Assembly (NCBI GenBank): GCA_016839815.1
Contig: JAEOTM010000084.1
Coordinates: forward strand, 1-39,200
Length of the DNA: 39,200 nt
Reading direction: 5' to 3'
From: Candidatus Hodarchaeota archaeon
GTDB lineage: Archaea > Asgardarchaeota > Heimdallarchaeia > Hodarchaeales > Hodarchaeaceae
Position numbers and translations under genes: made by a program. Under the pieces are notes generated by a model. It worked only from the letters and a program-made list of their open reading frames with translations. It ran no database searches and was not told where the DNA came from. Shown here one piece after another: positions 24,011 through 35,900 of this stretch (position 1 is the stretch's first letter; every line of letters starts with the position of its first letter).

Positions 24011-24170
24011 AGTAGAATGCCTCTAATATATTCATATTGAACAGTTAATAATGAAAATCGACAATAGAGTTATTTTTTTAAATATTCTTACATAGGCAAG
24101 GGCTAAGTTACTTGTATGTGATTTAATACCTAAAATAAGCCTCTAAAAGATAGGAAATCATGTTATTCTT

Positions 24171-24207
24171 AAGGAAAAAATGAAAAAAGAGAAAAAGAGG
24201 GAAAAGA
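24171..24207 (-). terminator. U-rich transcription terminator of the surface-protein operon
   Basis: On the left strand the bases right after the PPC gene stop are almost pure pyrimidine, with several runs of 5-6 T (complement of AAAAAATGAAAAAAGAG and neighbours). This is the typical form of an archaeal terminator, without a hairpin. Confidence 0.55.
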
Positions 24208-26961
24208 TTAACCTGGTGGTTTTCGTCTGGATCTCTTTGGATCTGTCGCGTCTTTACCAGTACCTCCGCTATCACCTGAACCACCGAATTTATCTTTAAG
24301 AGCTCCAACACCCTTATCAAGTGCACCAGTCTTTTTGGCAGCATAAATCACTGCTGCTCCACCGCCACCAATGACAGCCCCACCAGCAGCCATCGGTAGT
24401 AAAGTATCGAACAACCCTGGTTTATGAATGGTGGGTGTGTACGGAATGAAGGTTGGGACCGTTTCCCGTGTGATAAGGATATCCTCAGGACCAATAGTGA
24501 TAGTAAGTGCATAAATCGTTGCTTCTCCTTCATCCATGTTTACTCGGAAGTAAATGTCAGTACTATTGAAAACACTTGTATACGTTTGATTCATGGGGAA
24601 AGGACCAACAGTTTCAGCAGTACTAGCTGTAAGCCTGCTGAAATCGATTACACTACCATTTGGATATAGTAGCTCAAGATCCAGATTTTGACCCTGACCG
24701 AAATTAACCTCAACGATAATAGCTAAACCAGCAGGTAAGTTTGTGACATAAAAATCATCATCCTTTACACGCATTTGCAAACTTGACATAACATGTGATA
24801 CGGGTTCATCAGGAAAATTTTGTATGAAATTAACTCTTGTAGCATGAGCTAAATCATCATTATCCTCATAAATATCATCAGTTTCAAGGATATCAATGGA
24901 TAGATTATATTGATTAGAGGTACCATCAATTACGCAAACAATATAGTACCGTCCTGATCGAGATGCAGTAAAACTTAACGTCTCGTTGAATAAAGTGCGA
25001 CTTTGTTCAGCTAAAGATTGATCGTCAAATAAAAGATCGAGGTCAATATCGTTGAGATATTCTTCAACACCCCATGTACCTGCTACATATGTCAGGTTGA
25101 TCTCAATCACATCTGATTCAGCAAGATAGAGGTAATACCAATCATCATCTTTATCACGGAGAATTAAGTCTGAATAATCCCCTTCTGCAATGGGTGCTGC
25201 GGTTTGTGAATTATCATTGGATTCAAAAGCATCATCAAATTCAGCAAGAACGATTGACATATTATACTCTACTCCAATATTCGCATATGAACCAAATTTT
25301 CCCGCAACTCCAATATAATATACGTCACTTCGCCAGGCCATAAATGATACGGTCTCTGTATTAGAGAGAGAAAGTATAGAGGTAGCGATAAGATAACCAT
25401 CTGCAGTGGCCAACGCTAAGTCTAAATCACCTAATGAATTATTGAATTCTATAGTAACTGTCAGATAATCACCTGGAAGGAGAGAAATGACATAAAAGTC
25501 TGGATCACCTTCTTGGGAGAAAAGACCACCAAATGGATCCGCAGGAGTGGGGCGAATCTCTTGAGAGGTCGAAGGTAATAAATATGGATGGAATATGTCA
25601 TCATTATCTTCTGCCCAATCATCAATTTCGTCCATAGCGATGGTGAGGTTGTAATAACGAGGGTCAGAATTATCACCGGAGACGTGAATGAGATAAATTG
25701 CATCCTTGTTAGCTCTATGAGGACCTATTCTTAAACCACCAAATATTGGAATTCCTGCTCCTACTAATCCTGCAGCAGTTTCATTCTCATACAAAGTTAA
25801 TTCTAAATCACCAATGAAGGAGAACCATTTGAGTTCAACCAAAATTCTTTCTGTTGCAGAAACTGCAACTTTATACCAATCATCAGAACTTTCAAAAATA
25901 ACTAATCCTGTATAATGACCTTCATTCAACCCTAAAGCAGTAGCATTGACATCGTTACCACCTGCTTCAACTTCGATCGAGTCTTCAATTGTGATATTTA
26001 ATTGATAGTAATTTGCAGTATTCATATAGCTATTATCGAAAAGGAGATAGTGCCATCCATCGTAGTAAGTTTTAAAATTTATAGAATCTATATCATTCGC
26101 TCCAGATTCATCAAATTTCTCAATGCCAGTTAGAGTTCCCTCAATGGCTTCCTCATCATAAACATAGAAGGAAGGGCCGTCTGGTTCGGGTGATCCTCCA
26201 TCAACAAAGGCTGCAACGGTAATTGTCACATCAGTGTTATTATAAAACCAAATACAATACCAATCTTGCTTATTAAAGTCAGAAAAACCAGTTGTTGTGG
26301 AAAATCGAAGATTATCATACGATCCTGGAGTGATTTCATCATCGCTGGATCCATCACGGGGGTCATCAAGCTCACTAATTTGATCATTAGGAGTTGTTAA
26401 TTCCCATTTGTCTTCCAGTATAACTGACATATTGTAGACAGTCGAATAGTCGTCTTGATAGCCGATGAATGGTTTTTCTGCAATTACAAGAATAAAGAAG
26501 GTCTCGGCTTGGGAAACAAAAATTGGACCAATTCCTTCTTCGTTTCCATTACCATTACTTACCCCAATAAGACTCGCATTCTCCGCTCGAAGTTCAATAT
26601 CAACGTCTGCCACTAATTCAGGGTCGTCGTAGGTGAAATATTGCCCATTTATATCATAGACATTTGTTTGATTGAACTCTAAATAGATAGAGAAGTAGAA
26701 ACCTGGATTAACATCGAATCGGTAGTAATCAGCGTCGGTAGTACTGACATTCAAAGGTGTGTTGGGATTATTCTTAATAGAGTTTGATCCGAGATGGAAA
26801 GCGGTAGACCAATCCTCTGGGCCTTCCCAGATTGTATCAGAGTAAGTCAGAGGACCAGCTGCAACCTCTTGTGGTGTCAAAGGTGAGAATACTAGTAAAA
26901 ACTGCAAGAAAAAGACAACAAGGAGTAATTGTATAAGTCGTGACTTTGGACCGAATATCAT
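24208..26961 (-). CDS. Secreted membrane-anchored protein with six PPC-like domains
   Basis: A cell-surface protein of 917 residues and third gene of the giant operon. It starts with a signal peptide (MIFGPKSRLIQLLLVVFFLQ, then cleavage near AAG). About six repeats of a PPC-type (pre-peptidase C-terminal) beta domain follow. Each has an acidic opening (for example EDNDD, ESNDN), a DWYxxxL or DFYVxxL core strand and an LDLxL strand. There are many N-x-S/T sequons. Near the C-terminus come a Pro-rich spacer, a Gly/Ala-rich membrane helix (MAAGGAVIGGGGAAVIYAA) and a basic Gly/Lys cytoplasmic tail ending KRSRRKPPG. The start is ATG at 26961; AAAGGAGGTT with 7-nt spacing precedes it, and it overlaps the upstream stop (ATGA). 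No protease domain is present, so a binding or adhesive role is more likely. Confidence 0.85.
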   Translation of the reverse strand: MIFGPKSRLIQLLLVVFFLQFLLVFSPLTPQEVAAGPLTYSDTIWEGPEDWSTAFHLGSNSIKNNPNTPLNVSTTDADYYRFDVNPGFYFSIYLEFNQTNVYDINGQYFTYDDPELVADVDIELRAENASLIGVSNGNGNEEGIGPIFVSQAETFFILVIAEKPFIGYQDDYSTVYNMSVILEDKWELTTPNDQISELDDPRDGSSDDEITPGSYDNLRFSTTTGFSDFNKQDWYCIWFYNNTDVTITVAAFVDGGSPEPDGPSFYVYDEEAIEGTLTGIEKFDESGANDIDSINFKTYYDGWHYLLFDNSYMNTANYYQLNITIEDSIEVEAGGNDVNATALGLNEGHYTGLVIFESSDDWYKVAVSATERILVELKWFSFIGDLELTLYENETAAGLVGAGIPIFGGLRIGPHRANKDAIYLIHVSGDNSDPRYYNLTIAMDEIDDWAEDNDDIFHPYLLPSTSQEIRPTPADPFGGLFSQEGDPDFYVISLLPGDYLTVTIEFNNSLGDLDLALATADGYLIATSILSLSNTETVSFMAWRSDVYYIGVAGKFGSYANIGVEYNMSIVLAEFDDAFESNDNSQTAAPIAEGDYSDLILRDKDDDWYYLYLAESDVIEINLTYVAGTWGVEEYLNDIDLDLLFDDQSLAEQSRTLFNETLSFTASRSGRYYIVCVIDGTSNQYNLSIDILETDDIYEDNDDLAHATRVNFIQNFPDEPVSHVMSSLQMRVKDDDFYVTNLPAGLAIIVEVNFGQGQNLDLELLYPNGSVIDFSRLTASTAETVGPFPMNQTYTSVFNSTDIYFRVNMDEGEATIYALTITIGPEDILITRETVPTFIPYTPTIHKPGLFDTLLPMAAGGAVIGGGGAAVIYAAKKTGALDKGVGALKDKFGGSGDSGGTGKDATDPKRSRRKPPG

Positions 26962-29900
26962 TTGATTAACCTCCTTTGAGTGAAAATAGTGGTGGGAATT
27001 ATTAACAGGCCAAATAGGATAGTTAGGGTCAACGTTAACGGTTCGATGTGCCACTTTTTACTATCGGCTGTGATACGTGGAGCGTCCGATATAACGGAGA
27101 GCGTATTTCCATTAGGAAGGTCATCCACACGTTTACCGCTCATTGGTCCTTCTTGTGGAATAATTATATCGGATTTTCCGTGAAGGACAAATATCCATCC
27201 GTCTGCTGTTCCTACTGCCACATCTTGAATACCATCATCATTGAAATCACCCAAAGTCATAGTAGTAATTACATATGAGGGTACGAAAGATGCCCATACC
27301 ACTTCACCTAGGTTTCCATCAAGAGCAAAGATATTATCATGGTTAAGGGAAAGAATATCTTTTACTCCATCATCATTCATATCTGCTACAAGATACTTCG
27401 GAAGGTAGAAGGTAGACCGATCCTCAAAGAACCATAGGATAGTTGATACTTTGCTGTTTAGGACGTACGTTCCTTCACCAAAGGAGTGAACAATAATCTC
27501 ATCTTCTCCATTATTGTCGAAGTCGGCAATGGTCATGTGAGAAAGACGGAAGGGAATATACAAGTTCATTTTCCCTGCTTGAGTAGGTGCACTAATCCAA
27601 TCATTACTTTGATATGTTGCTACAGTTCCATTACGAACGATTGTAGCGATCATGGGAAGACTCTGATCTTTGTCAAAGAGACCAACGGCAAAGTCTTGGA
27701 CTGGAACTGCGAACGCTCGCAAATATGCACCAGTAACTCCATTATAAAGCCAAATAGAATGTTCATAAGCTGATACAACAATGTCTAGGCTGTTACCAGT
27801 ACCACGGAAGTCGGCAGCTTCAAACTTCGTGAAAGGAGCAAATGGTTGATACCTCTGCCAAATAATTGATCTGCTATTAACGTTGTATAAGTCAAAGCGA
27901 CCCCATAAGTGAGTGAAACGGAAACCAAGAGCCAGACCTAGCTCTTCTACAACGCCATCTTGATTAGTATCCACGAACTTCATACTATTAATAATAACAG
28001 GGCCAAGATAATCTTCCCAAATCGGGCGTCCAGTTTCACCGTTTACAATTACTAAAAGACCACTCTTTAGAGCAATCGCAATATCATCAAAACCATCTTG
28101 CAGATGGAAATCATGAATAGCAATTTGGGAAATGGGTGAACTGACACGATATTTCCAAATCATATCACCAGTCAATCCATCAAGAGAAATTAAATAGCGA
28201 GCACGATCACCAAAGATGATATCCTCAAAACCATCAGCGTTGAAATCGCCCACACCAATTCTTGTAACAATTCCTCTAGTCTGGAAGGAAACAGAATCAT
28301 TCATTTGGACAGCAATATTCCGATAATGAGTGGGTTCATATCTCACGTAAGTAAACATGGCTGAAAAACCACTAGGAGTAAGAACAGCCACATCAGCAAA
28401 CTCACCGAAGTCACCAAGGGAATGATAGGGTACAAAACCACTGAATTCATAGAAGAAGAGAGGAGTCCCCTTACTACCATCTAGAACTTTGAGTTCACCA
28501 GTATGAGGATAGTTATTCCCTTGAAAAATGGTGGAGAAAAGAAGATCGTCATGCTGACCATCATCATCCAAGTCACCTTGGAAGATATGAGCAGCATAGC
28601 TATTCCAAAGATAATACTCCCAAAGTGATTCTTTTAGATCCAAACCTGAAAAAGTCATCAGCTTGGTGGGTCCGAAACTCTCGTAACTAAAGTCATCAAT
28701 AGAAAAGAAACCTTCCCAATTGGGTAAAGTACCAGTAACTTTCACCGTGTGAATACGGCCGAGAGGATCGTTCAATTCCGCAAAGATTTGAGGTTCAGAG
28801 TTTCTAATGGTAGTATTGGTGATTTCAACACCAAATTCATCATATGCTGTCCAGATAAACGTTCCTGAGTAGAAACTCGAATCAGCCGTTCCGAAATATG
28901 CTGAGACTCGATATGCCTTTGAATCGATAGTAATGAAGTTATTTGCTTCACGAGTGATAATCACCATATCACCAGAATGAGGAATAATTTCTGCTGACCC
29001 TGAGGCATTATAGGTTGTCCATCCGTATCGGTAGACGTTATTTAGATTGGAAAAGTTTAACCCATCGATCTTATGAGCTATCCGTTCGTTTTCATAGAAT
29101 TCCTCGAAAGTTGCAGTATAATTGCCGTTAGTACCCATTACTTGAAACATGACATCGTCAAAAGAATCCTCGTTGAAATCATATCTGAGAGTATCCTCGT
29201 AGTTTCCAACAGAGTTTTCTATGGTCATATTCCAAAGTTGTTGAGATCTATTAATTAGACCATCGTATGCAAACATAATTCCATTGTTAAGGATCAAAAT
29301 ATCCTCATGACCATCATCGGTTAAGGGCATTTGAACTGCAGTCAGACCAAAAACAGCCTCACTAACATTATATTCATGGATAATTGATCCATTAATATCA
29401 ATATAGGCTACTATTCCAGCGGAAGTAATCGTATCACGACAGGAGATTAATAAGGTCTGATTGCCAATGGAAATGTGATCAATATTCCAACTATCGTTAA
29501 CTTCGTAAAGTGGAGAAGCAGTATCGTATAAAACATCTCCATCATCTCCGTTAACGACTAATACACGATTTGATAGGCCAATCAGAATATCGAGAGTGGG
29601 GTCCCCATTCATATCAGCAAAGATAAATTCGTTCAACCCATAAGTAGACTGATACCTAAAGGGAACAGGACTAGTCCAGCTTTCAAAGGGACTATTCTCA
29701 TTGATAATTAACCCATATAGTTTTAATGCTCCGTTTTCACCAGCAGCCTGTTTATCATAATCAAAAGCTAAAAAGACTAGGTCATCACGTCCATTCTGAT
29801 CTAAGTCAACAGCTTTCATCCATAGTATAGCCGAGTTCCTTGTGAGAGGATCTACGCTATTAGAAAGATCGTATACCCAAAATTCTTTACCAGTTTGACC

Positions 29901-32900
29901 ATCAAGGGCTTGAATAACTGGATAGCCTCCGTACACGGCAGAATCAGGATCCATCAGTCCAAGGAGAACATCGTCTAAACCATCATTGTTAACATCTACG
30001 TTTACTACCAGGACTTCTGGACTTGGATCTCTCGTCCAGTAATTACTCTCATAGCTATCATTTTCCCAAAGTAGATCAAAATCAAGATACAAAAGATCAG
30101 TTTCAGGTGGATTGGTTTCCATTCCTTCAAAGGAATACACATTCCCTCGGAGGCAGGAAACGATCACCTCATCCATACCATTTCCATTTGCATCATACAT
30201 GGCAATGTCAGTAGTCTCAGTGATGAAGGAATCAGTTTGCCAGGATTGATAATATTCTAATCCTTGATAGTGTTCATTCCAGTGACCACCAGTCTTGGAG
30301 ACTTCGACAAGGTAAGCTTGACTCCCAGAAGCTACAGCAATCTCACGACGATAGTCCTTATCACTATCACCAGTATCAATGGCTCGTGCTTCTTTGAAAT
30401 CAAATTTAGTAAAGTCAGAAGAGGGATTCATCCCGAAAAAGATGTTATTATAGAATCCACGAGTCTTATCCTCTGTATGGAAATCTCTACCAAAAGTAGT
30501 TTCGAAAAGCCTTCCAGTTGAGGCATAACCTGTATTAGTGTCAGCTCCTGGGTTGTCGGAACCAGTTGCATCATCTCCATAGGCTACAAGATTTCCGCCA
30601 TAGGCAACAATACCTTCTTCCTCGGTAACAATGGGAGCATCATAGACGACAATAGGAGTGGGTGAGGATCTACTAACGTAAGTGAGTCCACTTCCACCAC
30701 CTGCAGTGGCATTGAAGAAGCTACCAACAACTTCATCTTGATAACTTAATTCGCCTCCGCCTGTAGTCAGACTGCCACCAACAACTTGGACTAAGCCAGA
30801 ATGAGCGGAAATATCGCCAGTAGAAAGCCGAGAAATACTTCCAGTGACACTAGAGGAATAACCAATATTAGCTGTTTGCCAATTAGTTGTGTATTTAGTC
30901 GCTGAAAAAGCAGCAATACTGAAAAAGTCGTATTGAGACATGAAGGAGTAGGCAAAACCACCTGTGAAGTGAGGAGTAATTGCGGGTCCAACAGAAATTA
31001 GCGATCGAATCACGATATTTGGGTTTTCTTTAAGCACCATTAAACTAAAGCCTAAAAGAGGAAATACTCTATAGGTGGCAAATGGAGGTGTAGTAGTGAC
31101 TGGTTCCGGTTCTCGCCAAGTATTCCCATCGTCTTTGGAATAAGTCACTTGTAGAGCTCCTGAAGGTAGATTTCCATCAGCTTCGAAAATGACCATTAAA
31201 GTTCGATCGGGGGTAATTGTCTGAGTAATTGAAGGATGTAATTCATCGATAGCTTCACTAGTAGCTCTCGAGTACGGATGCACCTCATCCCACATTGTGG
31301 AGGAATTGGATTTGGCAATCCATAAGTCTAAATCTACTTTAGCTTCAGAGAATTTTAATCCAGTAAAGACAATAACCACATCGCCACTAGTGGAACGAAT
31401 CGCATCATGAGAAACCGCACGATACCCTGATCTACCCCAGGTAGCGTTATTATTTACAGCTGAGAAACCAATATTGGGAATCCGTGCTTGATATGGAGTA
31501 AGACCAGTAGTGAACACATTTTGCCAGTAAATTCCACCCGTTATTGCATCCATATAGGAAATGGCAACACCTTGTCCAGTGTTGTCACTATGAGCCCAAA
31601 CACTCGGATTGTAAAGGGTCGCTCCAAGTATCGCAGCAGCTCGTTCCTCACTTAATAATGGATCAAATATCGCATTTTCCCACCACAGAGTTCCTGCATT
31701 TTCTTTAAGTTCAAATAACCAAATACCGACACGAGTATACGTCGAAAAGGTTAACGAACCAGAGAATGCCAGGAAAACACGGCCTTCACGAGTTTGGAAC
31801 AGGGAGGGATGGATTTCAAAGGTAGAATAGCTATATGGGATAGAGGCATATCCACCCATAACAGTAAAAATACGAGAGAGTAGTGTATTGGTGGAAACTT
31901 GACCATGTTGAGACCAAGTGTCACCAAAGTCGTTACTTGTGGCATAATAGAGATTGGAACCACCTTTGAAGATTTGTAACCATTGACCTCGTTGGAAACC
32001 AGTAGTCATATCATACTGTAATTCAATAAAGTCAGTATTACGTAAAGCAAGTTGGACTTTAGTTTCAACATCAAACATCTGCTTTAATTTCATATACGGG
32101 AAGTTGACAAAGCTAGTTAAAATCGAACGTTCAAGATAGTGATTGTCACGTCCATGAGGACCTGTTTGCGAGTTCTCGTAAATCACAATACCCTTGAAAG
32201 TTCCAACAATAAGCTCTTTGTACTCGTCATAATCCTGATTGTCCACCTCAATATCATAAACCGGATTATCCTCCATAAGATGCATGGGTGCCCACCAGGT
32301 GTAGGCATAAGTACCAATTTGATTTTCAAGGATGGCCACAAAGCCGTTATACTGGCCCCACCAGGTCTTATTGACTCCACCAAGGATTATTTCATTGAAT
32401 GTATCATTATCTGTATCAGAGATCACAATGGATTCAATTGAGAGTGTTTTAACAGCTTCAGACGATAATGGATTTCCAGGGATGAAGTACCTGCCTCGAA
32501 CTGGATAGGGATCAACAAGGAAGTTTTCATAGAACTGGTCAGCACCGTTGGATTCAAACACAAAGAGGAAGCTTCCCGCGGCTAAAACAAATTCACCGTA
32601 TCCATTATAATCAAGATCTCCACCATAAGCGGCAGCAGTGAATTGAGTAATACCCAGGTCTTGGAAAAGAGGTGCCCAAGCAGATTGACGAAGATCGGCT
32701 TGCCAGATTAAGGTGTATTCGTCATCTATTGAAACGAATCCATCATTATTTTGTTCCCAGACAAAAATAGATAATCCTGCAGTTGCTACCATTTCCAAGA
32801 AGCCATCGTTATCCATATCGAGACCAACAACGAGTTCCTCAACATGATCCCAGATGGTTCGGTAAAAGGTGCCACTGACGCCTTCTAATTGATCCCACGC

Positions 32901-35900
32901 ATACGGGGACTGCGTAGAAAGTTCAGTGTGTGTGATATCCTGAGAACGATACGCTCGTTTGTACGTATTATTGGTGAGGTGTTCAAAGACATATAAATTA
33001 TTATCAAAATCACCAACAATAACTTCTCCTCTTCCATCTTGATCTAAATCTCCTGTTTCGAGGGTGAGTGTCCATCGTTCAAGTTCTGCTTCACTTGTCC
33101 ACGTCTCGAAGATGTGGTAGCCGTAATTCGAAATTGGAGTGAGATGGCTATCTGTACCAGATTTTAAGTTAATTTCCAGTCGGGCGATAATGGGATTTGT
33201 TCCAATAACATAGGCATTGTGGTTATCGTATTCAGCGTATAATTGAATTAACTGGTGTGTATGGGTGTTATAGGTAGTAATGTGGCTAACTTTGCCTGCC
33301 TGATTATAAGCAAATGCAGCATGGGTGAGATTATTGAAACGTAAACCACCCCATGAATTGGTGTATAGCCATTTGTTTTCTTCCCAGCGAGGAGCCCATT
33401 TATAGCCGACATTTTCGAAGTAAGTAGTAGATACAATGGTTCGTTGACGATTTGACCAACCAACTGTTAAATCAAGATCCCCATCACCATCATAGTCATA
33501 CAATTCGGGAGAATCAAACAATTTGTTTGTGGCCTTCGTGTTCAAATCCTCAAAATAATCAGGATCCAACATGAAGAGTGTATTATGGATGTTTTCAATG
33601 AAATAAACACGTCCATTGGTTAATACAATATCTTGATCACCGTCACCATCTACATCTCCAACAGCTGTTTCAGGCATACGCTGAGATTTTTGAAGAGCTC
33701 GGGTAAGTAAACCTGTAATTTCTACATTTTTCAATTCGAATTTACCAGTATACATACCTAAGGGGCCTACGAGGGGATCATAGGTATATACATCCAATCC
33801 TGCTTTAGCATTTGTCCCAACCATAGGGTCATATAATTCTCCAGGAACGTTACTGCCCCACCCAAGGAGCATAACTTCAGGGAAATAATCCTGATCCCCA
33901 TTGAAGTCCACAAACCTTGGAGAAACTGACTTCTGCTCATAGAATGGATTTAAATTTACTGGGAGGAAGAAGTATTGAGCTAGCTCAGATAGTTCATGGG
34001 TCAGCTCTGGTACCACAATAAGCTTTCCATTATCCGTACCAATGACCATGTCATTTTCGGGTATGTTTAGTTCGAAAATGTCTTGAAAGGGTTGGAAGGC
34101 AGGAACATTTTCAAAGATCGCGTTAAAGAATGCACTGAAAAGGGAGATATGAGTAACTGATGCAAATTCACCGTAAAAACCTGGTGGAAGGGATTGCTGA
34201 ACTTCCAGCTCGAAGATCTTTTCATCAAGAGAAACAGGGACCTCCCAGTTATCCCGGAGAATCTGACTTTTGGTCTCATTAAATAGCCAGGTTGGTATTT
34301 TACCTGGGCTTTTAACTTCAACGATATCCCAAATATTAGTTCCTTGAGTATACGAATCATTGGTGTATGAATTCCATAATAGGTTGTATTGATGGGCACT
34401 GGCATCATATTCAAACATAATGATTTTTCCATCACTAGTACCAAGTACAATTTTCTTTCCTTCAGATTCACCAGAGGTGTAAGCTTTGTAATAATCTAAA
34501 TCGAGACTACCAATGGTAAGAGAAGTGGCTGCATCCATAGGTCGATAAAGAACAGGTGCATATCCACCTTTAATCATGAAATAACCATGATTAGTAACGT
34601 TAATTCGCATATAGCGGAAATACGACCACTTCTTCTCGGAAAGTAGAGGATCAATGTCGATTTGGAGATCATCATCTCCCGGAGCAGAGGAAACTAATGC
34701 TAAAGAAATATCTTCATTAGGCACGAGGGCCCATTCACTGTCACCACGAGAGACTTCAAATGAAATTTTATCTAATCGGGGTAAGGTCCATTCATTAAAA
34801 CGGAGAATGACATCATAACCTAATCCTTCTTCGGGAATAGCAACGAGTCCATCACCCATAACCTCTTGATCTTTACCCCAGTCAACAATCGCACTGGCAA
34901 GTGTATCTCGAGCATTGAATACTGTATAATTTTCAGCAGGATCATGATTAATGTCTCGAATGCCGTTAATCTCAGTATCATCGACTACATTATCCCCATT
35001 CATATCAATGTATACACCATCTTCACCCCAAGGATCCAGCTTACGATGAATGGCCATCGAGGTGTTTTTCGGCCATTGGGGTTCCCACCCATACGCATGA
35101 GGTTCAGGAACCAAGACATCGTCAGTAACGCTGACATAATAGACATGTGCACCTGCAAGCATACTTGAATTAAGGGAGGAGTACGTGTAGGCGTTAAAAG
35201 TATCCACAGAGGGGATTTCGTTATTAGACCATGTCATAAAATCAATATAATGATTCAAGTAATGACCGAGACCTTCGAATCCTCCAAGCTGCCAAGACTC
35301 CAATGGAGCCCATAGTCGATGGGTGAGATAGCGTTCACCAACAATGGGTAAATCTTCATAATTGATCACGATGGTATCTTGACCGACTGCAATATACGCA
35401 ATTTCATCAGGGTCGTCATCATCCAAATTATCCACGATCACTCGAAGAACAGGTTTCCAAGTTGTATTACCACTATCCCAGTGATAACGATATGAGTTAT
35501 CTTGTGTTAAGGGCCAGGGTTTCCCATTGATCTGTAAAATTGTTCCGTTGTTTTCATAGATGTACACACGACCTAATTCAGTCCCAACCACAATTTCAGG
35601 GAGAGCGTTATAATTGGTGTCTCCAGTAGCTAAGGAAAAAATCTTTTCTCCAACAGGAATGGTAGCTTTTTCTGTATATTCAATCCAATGCTCATCGCTG
35701 AAGGGATAACCCGAGTGATTGGTATATTCATAAACGTGAATCTTCTCATCCCAAGAACCTGCAATAACATCAGGAAGATAATCTTTATCGACATCAGCTA
35801 TTGCAACACCCCAGACTTGCTGGATTTTGGGACTAGTCCATACATGAACGAATTGGTTTTCCATATTATCATAAGGATCGTAGATATGTTCTTGTTCAAA

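Noticed and set aside
26962..27054. Longer N-terminus of the PPC protein
   Set aside because: These 31 codons lie inside the giant gene, precede a perfect AAAGGAGG ribosome-binding site and would hide the signal peptide behind a polar stretch.
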